Shown piece after piece: positions 34,410 to 43,499 of a stretch of DNA of 64,000 nucleotides (positions are counted from its first letter, which is position 1; every line of letters starts with the position of its first letter). This DNA is from Methylorubrum rhodesianum. GTDB taxonomy: Bacteria > Pseudomonadota > Alphaproteobacteria > Rhizobiales > Beijerinckiaceae. Below the pieces are notes generated by a model. It ran no database searches, was not told the origin of the DNA, and saw only the letters and a program-made list of their open reading frames with translations. The stretch covers positions 62,001 through 126,000 of the forward strand of contig NZ_JACHOS010000014.1 in the NCBI RefSeq assembly GCF_014199985.1, given 5' to 3'. Position numbers and translations under genes: made by a program.

Positions 34410-35564
34410 ATGTCGAACAAGCGCCAGATCTACGATCCCAACATCGATCGGGATCACTCTCGACCCCCAGCGGCCATCGCATCGGTCCTCGATCACATGC
34501 GCGAGGGCGTCGCGAGCCAGCGCTTCCGCTTGGCCCTTGTGGGCGCGAAGCCTTCGAAGGCCGCCACGGCGACAGCGGACCGGCACGCCGTAACGGATGG
34601 CGGTGTCGGGCAGCCACCCCGCGACGTTGCAGCACCCACTGGCTCCGAGGCGTCGCGCCGCCATGCGGCGCGGGACAGCTTGAACGCGCGGATGCGCCCG
34701 ATCCTCTACGCACTCGCGCAGAACGCCGGTCTCGACCCGGCTGTCTGGAAGGCGCGCCTCGATGCTCCGATGCCGTTGACCGATCCCGAGATCGTGCGTG
34801 CCCTGCCCGAGGTGTTCGCCTCCGACGCCTTCCGCGATGCCCGCGCGGCCTGCCGCGACCTCACCCTGCTGCCGCCTGAGCAGCGGCCATTCGCCGAGGC
34901 ACCGTTCGATCTCGGCTTCCGCGGGCGTCCACCGGCGCAGATCGTGGAGCATCATCCCTGCTGGGACCTCCCGTTGGTGCCGGGCGCCCGGGCGCTGGAG
35001 CGCTGGACCATCGCGGATGTCGCCGAGTGGATGAAGAACTGGCCGCCCAAGCCCTCGAGGCCGAAGACACCGCTCGATCTCTGGGACGCGCCCACCGCCG
35101 ATCTCTGGCTGCGCCGGCACACGCTCGCCGAGGGCCAGGACGCGGACAGGAGGAATCTGGTCGTCGCCTTTCGGGCCGGACGAACGCGGAAGGGCCCACT
35201 CGAGGTGCTGGCCGGGCTCCGCGGCGACGCCCTGCTCGTCTTGACCGATTCGGTGCTGTGCGAGCGCCTGCGTCGCGAGGTGATGGCCGTGCTGCTGCAG
35301 GATCGCGCCGATCTGATCCATGTCGGCCTGGACATGGTGGCGTGCGGCTACTTGAGCCTGGCCGGCCTGCGGGCGGCACTCACCGTTCATGACGAGGCAC
35401 GCGACAAGACCGTGTTGGAGACTTTCGCCTGGAACGCCGACTGGATGGGCGAGTGGATCGTCGAGCGGAGCTGGTGGCTGATCAGCCGGTACGATTGGCC
35501 CCAGCTCTGCCCGTCTCATGCCGGGCCAGGACCGAGTGAGGCGGTGACCGGAACGGAAGCTTGA
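34410..35564 (+). CDS. uncharacterised mobile-backbone protein
   Basis: A 384-residue protein from ATG 34410. The N-terminus is MSNKRQIYDPNIDRDHSRPP, and most of the sequence is helical with conserved-looking aromatic segments (DLPLVPGARALERWTIADVAEWM; WDAPTADLWLRRHTLAEGQD; FAWNADWMGEWIVERSWWL). No signal peptide, membrane helix or recognised domain. Its place between parA-RHH and the exonuclease VII module suggests a replication or maintenance role, which is a guess. In-frame sequence back to 34179 runs through the octamer array and is rejected. Confidence 0.7.
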   Translation: MSNKRQIYDPNIDRDHSRPPAAIASVLDHMREGVASQRFRLALVGAKPSKAATATADRHAVTDGGVGQPPRDVAAPTGSEASRRHAARDSLNARMRPILYALAQNAGLDPAVWKARLDAPMPLTDPEIVRALPEVFASDAFRDARAACRDLTLLPPEQRPFAEAPFDLGFRGRPPAQIVEHHPCWDLPLVPGARALERWTIADVAEWMKNWPPKPSRPKTPLDLWDAPTADLWLRRHTLAEGQDADRRNLVVAFRAGRTRKGPLEVLAGLRGDALLVLTDSVLCERLRREVMAVLLQDRADLIHVGLDMVACGYLSLAGLRAALTVHDEARDKTVLETFAWNADWMGEWIVERSWWLISRYDWPQLCPSHAGPGPSEAVTGTEA

Positions 35565-35690
35565 GTCAGACGCCTGTCGATCCGAGCGATGAGATGAAGC
35601 GGGGGCTGCCGGATCGATGGGATCCGGCAACTGGGATTGGGGTACGACGCCGAGACGGATGGCGCTGCGTTACGCGTCGGCAGGGTGGGT

Positions 35691-35758
35691 GCGTTGGACA
35701 ACACGTAAGGACCAATGCCGGTTGTGCGGCAAGGACTTGTCCCTGCGTTGGACAACAC
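35691..35758 (+). repeat. two GCGTTGGACAACAC repeats
   Basis: Identical 14-bp copies at 35691-35704 and 35745-35758 with a partial third (GCTGGACAAT) near 35764, within the 458-bp non-coding gap 35565-36022. They resemble the GCGTTGGATATC repeats near 26 kb. No other feature is seen in this gap. Confidence 0.5.
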
Positions 35759-36022
35759 ACGACGGGCTGGACAATGGCGTGCTCACTGGAGCCGGTGCCG
35801 CCGGGGACGCGGTACCGGCTTGGGTGGGGGATCGGTGACGATCGAGGACGGGAACAGGCGAGGACGAGAACAAGGGTGGGGAAGCAGGGCGAAGGCACCT
35901 TCGCTCGAAACCCCGGAATGACCTGACGACGGGATGACGGAGGGCGACGCTCGTACAGCGTCCGCTCGAGGTCGGCGAGGCTCCTTCGATCCCCTGACCC
36001 CGCATCACGAAAGTCTCCCACC

Positions 36023-36976
36023 ATGACAGATCACGACGCGCCCTCCGGCGCGAACGAGCCCGGCTGCCCGCTTGCCCCGACCGGCCTGTGGGTCCGTGCC
36101 CAGGTCCGGCAATCGCGCCGGCACCGGGACGGGCTGCTCCTCGCGCTCGAGCCGCTCGATCCGCATCGCCCGGGTCGGCTCAGCGCCGTCCTCTCCGGCA
36201 CCTTCCTGCGCCAGATCGAGGCGGCCTCGGGCGTCCTGCTCGACCCGGACCACCTCGTGGGCGAGCACACCCTGCTGCTCACCCTGGTGGTCGATCCGCT
36301 GCTCGGCCTGACCGGGCAGGTGCTCGGGCTCGAGCGCGGCGCGTTCCTCCAGGCCTGGCGCGAACAGGACGCGACCGCGCAGGCCGCGCTCCAGGCGCAC
36401 GGTCTCTGGGAGCGCCAGCGCAAGCTGCCGGCCCCGCACAAGCTCCGACGGGTCGTGCTGATCGAGCCCGACGACGGCACGCCGCACCCGCTCGGGGCGA
36501 CGCTCTCCCGCTGGTACGAGCAAGGTCTGCTCGAGCTGATCCGCCTGCCCGTCGCTTACGAGGAGCCGGGCTCGGTCGTTGCGCTGCACGAGGCCTTCGG
36601 GGCGGTGTTCGACCAATGGGACTGGGGCACCCTCGACGCGGTCGTGGTCGAGCCAGGCCTCGGCTTCGCCCACCGCGTGCTCTCGGACGAGGGGTTGATG
36701 CGCCGCATCGCGGTGCTGCCGGTGCCAGTGCTGTTCCGCCGGGCCGGCGCGCCGACCCTTCTCGACGGCGTGGCCTTCCGCGCCTGCGGCACCGCCGAGG
36801 CGCTGCTCGCCGATCTCACCGGGATCCTGCGCGGCGAACTCCGCACCGGGGGCTACGCCCGCCTCACCGCGATCGCCCGCGCGCTCGGTCCAGATCCAGC
36901 CGCGCCAGTGCCTGCTTCAGTGTCCGACGCTCCCCCCGATCCGAGCCCCGCCCGTCAGGGCCCGCTGTTCGACTGA
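36023..36976 (+). CDS. degenerate exonuclease VII large-subunit-like protein
   Basis: A 317-residue protein. The N-terminal part has the OB-like layout of XseA (LWVRAQVRQSRRHRDGLLLAL; LGLERGAFLQAWREQDATAQ; LWERQRKLPAPHKLRRVVLIEP). The core can be followed through DAVVVEPGLGFAHRVLSDEGL and LPVPVLFRRAGAPTLLDGVA. Where active XseA proteins have RGGG and GIGHExD, this one has EPGLG and FRRAGAP, so the catalytic residues appear lost; the Asp in LLDGVA remains. The C-terminal coiled coil is missing. It precedes a longer XseA-like gene and an XseB-like gene in one direction, suggesting a non-catalytic subunit. Confidence 0.65.
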   Translation: MTDHDAPSGANEPGCPLAPTGLWVRAQVRQSRRHRDGLLLALEPLDPHRPGRLSAVLSGTFLRQIEAASGVLLDPDHLVGEHTLLLTLVVDPLLGLTGQVLGLERGAFLQAWREQDATAQAALQAHGLWERQRKLPAPHKLRRVVLIEPDDGTPHPLGATLSRWYEQGLLELIRLPVAYEEPGSVVALHEAFGAVFDQWDWGTLDAVVVEPGLGFAHRVLSDEGLMRRIAVLPVPVLFRRAGAPTLLDGVAFRACGTAEALLADLTGILRGELRTGGYARLTAIARALGPDPAAPVPASVSDAPPDPSPARQGPLFD

Positions 36977-37124
36977 CGCCGTCCCAATGTCGATCCGGCT
37001 GCCCGTTTCTGGGCGGCCGGATCCAATCCTCTCAGGCAGATCGTCTCACGCTGCTCCTCGACCCTCCGCACGCGAGCCCGTGCGCTAGCGACACCCTCAC
37101 CCCAACACGGATCCCGACACCCCC

Positions 37125-38579
37125 ATGCGCCATCACAGATTCCACCACGGGCCGGACGCACCGCCCCGACCGCCGCGCCCGGCCTCACTGCCGGACGGCG
37201 CCCGCCGAAGCTTGCCCGATGCGAACGATGCGGTTCACGCCGACGCGGCGGTCGTCGGCGAGCTGCGCGACCTCATCGGCTGGCTGCGCCAGCGCCTGCG
37301 CGGCGAGCACACGGTGCGGGCCAGCGTGCTCACCGCGGAGCCGAATGGGCCCGACAGCTATCTTATTCTGCTCGGCGAGGCCGAGGCCCGCCTCACCAAC
37401 GATCCGCCCCGGCTGAAGGCCCGGCTCGACGCGGCCGAACTCGCCCAGATCCGAGCTGAGCACGGTTCGGACTTCGATCCCGCCGGGCTCGTCAACCGCA
37501 CGGTCACGCTCAGCTTGCGCACCAGCCTGCGCCAGCGCTTCGGCCGCGGGGCTGGCGTCCAGGCCAAGGTCATGGCCTTGCTCTCCGTCGGCCAGGTCCC
37601 GCTCGAGGCCGATCTCGACCGCGAGCGCACGCTGCAGCGGCTCCGCCTGGAGGGGCGGCGCTTTGGACCCGAGACCTGGAGCGAGCCGGAGGATCCCTAC
37701 CAGATCGCCCTCGTCGTCTCCGAGCACGGCGAGGTGCGCCGCGACGTCGAGCACGTGCTCCAGCCGCTGGAAGAGGCCGGATTGATCCGGATCCACCGGG
37801 TCTGGGCGATCTTCGAAGGCGCGGGGGCGGAGCGCTCGCTCGCCGAGGCCTTCGCCCGGGTGGCGGGCCTGCAGCGGGAGCACAGCCTCTCCGCGACACT
37901 GGTTTGCCGGGGCGGCGGACCGGTCGAGGCGTTCCGGCCTCTCAACGCCTTCGGGACAGCGAACGCGGCCGCGCACCCTGAGGTTCCGAACCTGATCACC
38001 GGCCTCGGCCACGCCGGCTCGCCATGCACCGCGCTCGATGTGGTGGCGGCGCGCTCGGAACCGACCCCGACGGCGGCGGCGATGCGGGTGCGCCAGCTCG
38101 TCGAGCGCACCGGGGCCCGGGCCGAACGGGCGCTGGCCGACCTCGATGCCGCGATCGAGGCGGAGCTGAAGGCGGCGGGCCGCATCATCCTGGCACGGGC
38201 TTCAGCTACCTTCGATCAGACGCTGCGCGATCTCGCCGATCTGGCCGATGATCGGCTGAGTCAGCTCGGCCAAGCGGTCGAGCAGAGCCTGCTCGCCAAC
38301 CTCGCCACAGCCACCGGTGTCAACGCGAAGTCCGCGTCGGGCGCCAACACCGCCGGGACCGACCCTCTCGATCAGGCTGCCCTGCTCGACGAGACCGGGG
38401 AGGACGTTCTCCTGAGCGATGCGCTGACGCTGGTGATCGCGGCCGGGACAGGCCGGGTCGTCACCATGGCTGAGCAGGCCCGCGCGGCGGCAGAGCTGCT
38501 GCTGCACTTCCCGGACGGCGTCGTGCCCGCCCGGGTCGAAGCCCGGCCCACATCCACACGCTACGCAACCACCCACTGA
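37125..38579 (+). CDS. divergent exonuclease VII large subunit (XseA-like)
   Basis: A 484-residue protein. N-terminal OB-type segment (LRDLIGWLRQRLRGEHTVRASVL; YLILLGEAEARL), central fold, then catalytic signatures CRGGGPVEAFRPLNAF and LITGLGHAGSPCTALDVVAA followed by PTPTAAAMRVRQLVE, and a long C-terminal helical region (residues 330-440) fitting the XseA coiled coil. Compared with GHETDxTxADxVAD of standard enzymes, one acidic position is replaced (GHAGSPC), so activity may be altered. Exonuclease VII degrades single-stranded DNA, which fits with a relaxase that generates single strands. Confidence 0.78.
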   Translation: MRHHRFHHGPDAPPRPPRPASLPDGARRSLPDANDAVHADAAVVGELRDLIGWLRQRLRGEHTVRASVLTAEPNGPDSYLILLGEAEARLTNDPPRLKARLDAAELAQIRAEHGSDFDPAGLVNRTVTLSLRTSLRQRFGRGAGVQAKVMALLSVGQVPLEADLDRERTLQRLRLEGRRFGPETWSEPEDPYQIALVVSEHGEVRRDVEHVLQPLEEAGLIRIHRVWAIFEGAGAERSLAEAFARVAGLQREHSLSATLVCRGGGPVEAFRPLNAFGTANAAAHPEVPNLITGLGHAGSPCTALDVVAARSEPTPTAAAMRVRQLVERTGARAERALADLDAAIEAELKAAGRIILARASATFDQTLRDLADLADDRLSQLGQAVEQSLLANLATATGVNAKSASGANTAGTDPLDQAALLDETGEDVLLSDALTLVIAAGTGRVVTMAEQARAAAELLLHFPDGVVPARVEARPTSTRYATTH

Positions 38580-38602
38580 CCCATCACGAGAAGAACCCCA
38601 TC

Positions 38603-38809
38603 ATGACCACGACCCGTACCGACATGACCGCTGCACACGAGACGCGGAGCTTCCTCTCGGCGGTGAGGCGCATCGAGGCACTGACACAGGAGATCCGCCG
38701 CGAGGGTCTCGGCGCGTTCGAGAAGGCGGAGGCCGCCTACACCGAGGTCGAGCACCTGCGCGCCGTGCTGACCGCGCGCATCGCTGACCTCCGTCGGCGC
38801 AACGCGTAG
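38603..38809 (+). CDS. exonuclease VII small-subunit-like protein (XseB-like)
   Basis: A 68-residue helical protein starting 23 bp after the XseA-like gene. SFLSAVRRIEALTQEIRREG followed by LGAFEKAEAAYTEVEHLRAV matches the two-helix pattern of XseB in which short helices pack against the large subunit. Sequence conservation is weak; the call relies on length, helical pattern and position. Confidence 0.6.
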   Translation: MTTTRTDMTAAHETRSFLSAVRRIEALTQEIRREGLGAFEKAEAAYTEVEHLRAVLTARIADLRRRNA

Positions 38810-39307
38810 TTGGGATCAGCGCAACCGCCGAGGCTCAAGGTGTCGGCGGTGGCGCTTCTGTGATCAAAGGCGAGGAGGCCGTTTCCTTCGGATGCGATGC
38901 CGCACAGGCATGGGTACGGTACCAAACCCCGTGCGAACACATCAGACGGCAGCCCCATGAACCGAAACCTCGGTTCGCAGCGGAAGGGGCTGCTACGGTA
39001 AATCCTGCTCAGTCGAGGGTCGGACCGAGCCAAGCCGAACACCACCTGTCCACTCTGGAACGTGGCCTGCGAGAATGCGGACATTCGGCACGGCCCAAAC
39101 GGATGCCTCAGTTTGACCCATTGCAGACGGTCGGAATGTCCGCTTCCAGGCAGTTCAATGGACCCGGTTCGGCAACTTCTGGCCAGTAGTGGCCTGTCTG
39201 CTCTGGGGAGGGCTTGCCAAAAAGAGCAGACAAGGTCCTGCCGAACCAACCCAGTCGTAAAGCTCGATTGGCGTCGGCCTCAAAAATGGACACCAGCACG
39301 CCGCCAG
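38810..39307. other. non-coding gap between the exonuclease module and the sulfite block
   Basis: About 500 bp with only noise frames on both strands. I see no RNA gene, repeat or IS end. It separates the plasmid-like backbone from the metabolic cargo. Confidence 0.4.
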
Positions 39308-39982
39308 TCACCGCCGCCCTGCGGCCTCCAAGCGGGTCCGGTCAACAATCTCGACCGCGCCTCGACGAAGTTCGATTAGGCCCGCCTCGGCCCATTGTGC
39401 CAGGATGCGGCTCACCACCTCGCGCACGCTGCCGACATCGTCCGCGAGTTTCTGATGAGTCACCGCGGCGACGCCCCGCGGATCAGCCTCGGCCAGGAGC
39501 CGTTGCGCGAGGCGCTGCTTCAGCGGTGCGAACGCGACCTCGTCGATCAGCGTGAACAGGCCGGACATCAATCGCGTGTAATCATCCATGACGAAGCTGC
39601 GGAACGCCGCGCTGTCGCCCATCAGGTGCTGGAACGTGCTGTCCGGCAGGGCCGCGAGCTCGGTCCGCTCCTCGGCCACGCTCTGCGCTGGAAAGGTGCC
39701 GCCAGACAGGAGACACTGGGTGGTCAGGGCGCAGGTGCCACCCGGGCCAACCTTGTAGATCAGCACCTCGCGTCCGCCCTCCGACATCCGGAAGATCCGC
39801 GTGCGTCCCTCCAGGCACATCAGGTAGTTGGCACACTCGCCATTCAGTTCGTAGGCGATGGCGCCTGCATCCAGCACCGGGAAATGCACGGTTCCCCGAG
39901 CGATCTGAAGGTGCGCCGGGCTGAGAGCCTGTAGGAGCGGAAACCGATCGATCCACCGCTCGACCTTCTGGGCATCCGTCAT
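39308..39982 (-). CDS. Crp/Fnr-family transcriptional regulator
   Basis: A 224-residue protein from ATG 39982. The cyclic-nucleotide-binding-like domain (residues 15-125) includes LIYKVGPGGTCALTTQCLLSG and FPAQSVAEERTELAALPDSTF. The C-terminal winged helix is THQKLADDVGSVREVVSRIL followed by AEAGLIELRRGAVEIVDR. Two cysteines near CLEGRTRIF and CALTTQCLL could sense redox state, but no Fnr cluster is evident. It is divergent from a pentapeptide-repeat gene, with a GTGACC-GG-GGTCAC palindrome between them. Confidence 0.9.
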   Translation of the reverse strand: MTDAQKVERWIDRFPLLQALSPAHLQIARGTVHFPVLDAGAIAYELNGECANYLMCLEGRTRIFRMSEGGREVLIYKVGPGGTCALTTQCLLSGGTFPAQSVAEERTELAALPDSTFQHLMGDSAAFRSFVMDDYTRLMSGLFTLIDEVAFAPLKQRLAQRLLAEADPRGVAAVTHQKLADDVGSVREVVSRILAQWAEAGLIELRRGAVEIVDRTRLEAAGRR

Positions 39983-40063
39983 GGCTGGCGTGGTCCCCCG
40001 GCCATGACGACGGGTTGATCGTCCGGCGCGCGTTGCGTTTTTCTCCCGCCGCGCCGGATTTGT

Positions 40064-40077
40064 GTGACCGGGGTCAC
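40064..40077. promoter_or_regulatory. palindromic operator candidate between crp-like and pentapeptide genes
   Basis: GTGACCGGGGTCAC is a perfect dyad (6-bp arms, 2-bp centre) located 82 bp from the regulator start and 91 bp from the pentapeptide gene start. Its size and placement suit a Crp/Fnr dimer. Confidence 0.45.
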
Positions 40078-40167
40078 CGACCGGGTGCAGCGGCCCGGCA
40101 TAGCATCGCGACACAACGAACACGATAAGGGTGCCCGCCATGCGTGGCGCCCGCCGGGAGTAAACCG

Positions 40168-40968
40168 ATGCGCCGTTTCGCCCTCAGCTTCATGCTCGCC
40201 GTCTTCGCTGCCGGCCCTGCCGCGGCCGAACAAGATCTGCTGCTCGGTGCCGATATGTCCTCACCCGCCATGACGAAGGCCGAGATGAGCCGCGCCGACG
40301 TCGAGGCGATGATCCAGGACGCGAACGGAAAGCCCATCGACCTGCACGACAAGGCGCTGTCGGGGCTCGATCTCTCGGGGCTGAATCTCCGGGGCGTCAA
40401 CTTACGCACTGCGCGCCTGAACAAGGCCAATCTGCGCGGCGCCGATCTCAGCGGCGCAAACCTCGAACAGGCATGGCTCCTGAAGGCAGACCTTTCCGGC
40501 GCCAAGCTCGCAGACGCGAAGATGTTCGGCATCACGGCGCGGGACGCCAACCTCAGCGAGGCCGACCTCAGCCGGTCCATGCCCATCGGCGATTTCAAGG
40601 GCGCCAACATGAGCGGCGCCACGCTGGTCGATCTCAAGGGCGGAGCCGACATCAAGAATCAGTCCATGGGTCTGATGCGGGCGGTGTTCACCTCGGTGAA
40701 CCTGTCGGGCGCGAACCTCAGGGGAGCCAACCTCGGCCGGTCACGCCTGGAGTATGCGAATCTCAAGGATGCCGATCTCACCGGCGTGGTGCTGATGGGA
40801 TCGGACTTGTCCGGGGCCAATTTGACCGGTGCTACGGTCACGGGCGCGGACTTCAAGAACGTCGACGTCAGCGGTGCCCGGCTGATCAACCTCAAGGGTC
40901 AGTCCGAGGCCAAGGACTGGGCGGAGAGGGTGAACATCGACCGTGCCGTCACTCAGGCATCCAATTGA
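40168..40968 (+). CDS. exported pentapeptide-repeat protein
   Basis: A 266-residue protein from ATG 40168. The signal peptide (MRRFALSFMLAVFAAGPAAA) is followed by two runs of A(D/N)LxG-type pentapeptides, about residues 75-155 (LSGLDLSGLNLRGVNLRTAR; ANLRGADLSGANLEQAWLLK) and 185-250 (VNLSGANLRGANLGRSRLEY), forming a right-handed quadrilateral helix. Its periplasmic role is unknown. It is divergent from the Crp/Fnr regulator and may be its target. Confidence 0.88.
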   Translation: MRRFALSFMLAVFAAGPAAAEQDLLLGADMSSPAMTKAEMSRADVEAMIQDANGKPIDLHDKALSGLDLSGLNLRGVNLRTARLNKANLRGADLSGANLEQAWLLKADLSGAKLADAKMFGITARDANLSEADLSRSMPIGDFKGANMSGATLVDLKGGADIKNQSMGLMRAVFTSVNLSGANLRGANLGRSRLEYANLKDADLTGVVLMGSDLSGANLTGATVTGADFKNVDVSGARLINLKGQSEAKDWAERVNIDRAVTQASN

Positions 40969-41246
40969 CGCGCCCGTTCACCGACCTGACGGCCCGCCGC
41001 TGACCTCAACGGCTTGTGTCTCCGGAGACCCAGTCAGCGGGGATCTGCAACGTTCCTTGCATATCAGCGAAGCCACAAACTCGGGTTGCCCGATCGACAA
41101 GGCTCGCTTCAGTCCGAAGCACGACGTTCGTCGTCGCCAGCCAAATCATCGCATCATGTGATCAAAACGATCGATACGTTCCGTTGGAGCGAACGAATGG
41201 ATGCGGTCATGGTCGTGGCAGATCCATTCCACGAGGTGCACGCACC

Positions 41247-42329
41247 ATGCCCGCAGCAGCCTTTCTCCGATCACGCGCGCTTGCCCTGCCTTCCATCCTG
41301 CCCGGCCTGAGCCTTTGCCTCGCGGTGACGGGCGTCGCCCTCGGGCTGGAGAGGGTCGAGAAACATATCTTCGGCCGTGCGTGGCTGGAGGCTCTGGTCC
41401 TCGCCATCGTGCTGGGCACGGCCGTCCGCACGGCCTGGAGCCCAGGTCGGCGCTTCGTTCACGGTATCGCGTTCGGCGCCAAGACCGTCCTGGAAATCGC
41501 CGTCGTCCTGCTCGGCGCCTCGCTCAGCCTCGGGACGCTGCTCGCGGCCGGGCCGGGGCTTCTCGTCGGCATCGCGGTGGTGGTGGCTCTCGCCATCGCG
41601 GCGAGCTACGGCATTGGCCGGGCTCTCGGGCTGGCCCCGCGTCTCGCCATCCTCGTGGCCTGCGGCAACTCGATCTGCGGAAACTCGGCGATCGCGGCGG
41701 CGGCCCCGGTGATCGACGCGGACGGCGAGGACGTCGCCTCGTCCATCGCCTTCACCGCCGTGCTCGGCGTTCTCGTCGTTCTCGGCTTGCCCCTGCTCGT
41801 GCCCCTGCTCGGCCTCTCGCCGATGCAGTACGGCGTGCTCGCGGGGCTGACGGTCTACGCCGTGCCGCAGGTTCTCGCCGCAACCGCGCCGGTGGCCGCC
41901 CTCAGCGTCCAGGTCGGCACCCTGGTCAAGCTGGTCCGCGTGCTGATGCTCGGGCCGGTGGTCCTGGCTCTCTCGCTCGGGATCGGCCGGCTGCGGGCGG
42001 AAACGGACGCGACCGTACCGTCCCAGGCGGTCGATGAGCGCCCCGCCCCGGGCCGGATGCCGCTGCACCGGCTGGTGCCGTGGTTCATCCTAGCCTTCCT
42101 GGCCCTGGCGGGTCTTCGCTCGGCGGGGCTCGTTCCCGAAGGGGCTCTGCACCCCATGGCCGCGACGGCGAACGCGCTGACCATCGTGTCGATGGCGGCC
42201 CTCGGCCTCGGCGTCGACGTGCGCAGCGTCGCCAAGGCGGGACCGCGCGTCACCCTGGCGGTGGTCGCTTCGCTCGCCGCCCTCACGGCCGTGAGCCTCG
42301 GGCTGATCCGCCTGCTCGGCATCGCCTGA
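41247..42329 (+). CDS. yeiH: YeiH-family putative sulfate/sulfite exporter
   Basis: A 360-residue membrane protein from ATG 41247, with about ten hydrophobic helices. The family signature CGNSICGNSAIAAAAPVI lies near residue 140, followed by ASSIAFTAVLGVLVVLGLPLL and QVGTLVKLVRVLMLGPVV. YeiH/YedE-type proteins are proposed to move sulfur oxyanions. It is followed 65 bp later by a sulfite oxidase-like gene and, convergent, a LysR regulator of the YeiE kind, supporting a sulfite-handling role. The frame extends to 41016 but the added residues are not protein-like. Confidence 0.88.
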   Translation: MPAAAFLRSRALALPSILPGLSLCLAVTGVALGLERVEKHIFGRAWLEALVLAIVLGTAVRTAWSPGRRFVHGIAFGAKTVLEIAVVLLGASLSLGTLLAAGPGLLVGIAVVVALAIAASYGIGRALGLAPRLAILVACGNSICGNSAIAAAAPVIDADGEDVASSIAFTAVLGVLVVLGLPLLVPLLGLSPMQYGVLAGLTVYAVPQVLAATAPVAALSVQVGTLVKLVRVLMLGPVVLALSLGIGRLRAETDATVPSQAVDERPAPGRMPLHRLVPWFILAFLALAGLRSAGLVPEGALHPMAATANALTIVSMAALGLGVDVRSVAKAGPRVTLAVVASLAALTAVSLGLIRLLGIA

Positions 42330-42394
42330 CAGAGGCCTGCCACCTGGCGCGTCCGCGCGCGTTGAGCTCCGACCTTCTGCGATAGAGACACCCG

Positions 42395-43486
42395 ATGTCG
42401 AGCTTGACCGAGCGTATGGCGCGCCTGATCGTTCATGGGGAGCGCCCCTACAACGCCGAGCCGCCGCTGACTCGCCTGCGGGCCCGTTACCGGACCCCTG
42501 CGGAAGACTTCTACGTCCGCTCCCACGGCGACCTGCCGGAGATCGACCCCGCCACATGGCGTCTGTCCATCGACGGCGCGGGTGTCGGCCCCCTCGATCT
42601 GTCGCTGGCGGATCTGCGCGCGCGTTTTCCCGAGGCGACCGTCACGGCCACGATGCAGTGCGCCGGCAACCGCCGCGCCGATATGCGGGCGGTGGCCCCG
42701 GTCTCGGGCGATCCCTGGGACGGCGGCGCCATCGGGACGGCGGACTGGACCGGAATCCGCCTCGGCGACGTCCTGCGTGCGGCGGGCGTAGCGCCGGGAG
42801 CGAACCTCCACTCGGACCTCCACGTGGCCTTCGAGAGCCACGATGTGGTCGAGGGCCAGTTCTACGGCGTCTCGATCCCGCTCGCCAAGGCGGTCGCCGA
42901 CGAGACACTGCTGGCCTTCGCGATGAACGGGGCCCCGCTGTTGCCCGAACACGGCTTCCCCGTGCGAGCCGTCGTGCCGGGCTTCGCAGGCGTGCGCAGC
43001 CCGAAATGGCTGAAGCGCATCACGGTGCAGGACCACCCCTCGACCAACCCGATGCAAGCCGACGACTACAAGCTGTTCCCGCCGGACGTGACGGCCGAGA
43101 CCGCCGATCCGGCGAAAGGCCACACCATCGAGACGATGCCGCTCAACGCCGCGATCTGCGAGCCCGCACGCGGAGCCCGGCTCAAGATGGGCGAGACCAC
43201 CGTCCGCGGGTACGCCATCGCGGGAGACCGGGCGGTCGTGCGCGTCGATGTCTCAAGCGATGGCGGTCGGTCCTGGCATCAAGCCGTGCTGGAACACGAG
43301 GCCGGCGCCCCCTTCGCCTGGACGTTCTGGGAGATCGTGCTGGACCTTCCGTCCGGCGAGCGCGACCTCGTGGTGCGCGCCTGGGACGCCGCTGGGCAGA
43401 CCCAACCGGCGCGGCCGGACGAGACGTGGAACTTCAAGGGCTATCTCAGCGCCTCCTGGCACTGTGTGAGGGTCGAGGTCGCCTGA
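42395..43486 (+). CDS. sulfite oxidase-like molybdopterin enzyme, cytoplasmic type
   Basis: A 363-residue protein. The molybdenum domain has FYVRSHGDLPEIDPATWRL and TVTATMQCAGNRRADM, with the Mo-ligating Cys in QCAGNRR. It continues with FESHDVVEGQFYGVSIPLAKA and HGFPVRAVVPGFAGVRSPKWL, then the dimerization domain (RGYAIAGDRAVVRVDVSSDGG; ETWNFKGYLSASWHCVRVEV). No signal peptide or heme domain is present. Together with the exported SorA-like enzyme at 48327-49538 the block holds two distinct family members. Confidence 0.9.
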   Translation: MSSLTERMARLIVHGERPYNAEPPLTRLRARYRTPAEDFYVRSHGDLPEIDPATWRLSIDGAGVGPLDLSLADLRARFPEATVTATMQCAGNRRADMRAVAPVSGDPWDGGAIGTADWTGIRLGDVLRAAGVAPGANLHSDLHVAFESHDVVEGQFYGVSIPLAKAVADETLLAFAMNGAPLLPEHGFPVRAVVPGFAGVRSPKWLKRITVQDHPSTNPMQADDYKLFPPDVTAETADPAKGHTIETMPLNAAICEPARGARLKMGETTVRGYAIAGDRAVVRVDVSSDGGRSWHQAVLEHEAGAPFAWTFWEIVLDLPSGERDLVVRAWDAAGQTQPARPDETWNFKGYLSASWHCVRVEVA

Positions 43487-43499
43487 GTTCCGCGACGGA

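Noticed and set aside
39062..39379. Coding region between the XseB-like and Crp/Fnr genes
   Set aside because: Short frames on both strands lack protein-like sequence; left as non-coding.
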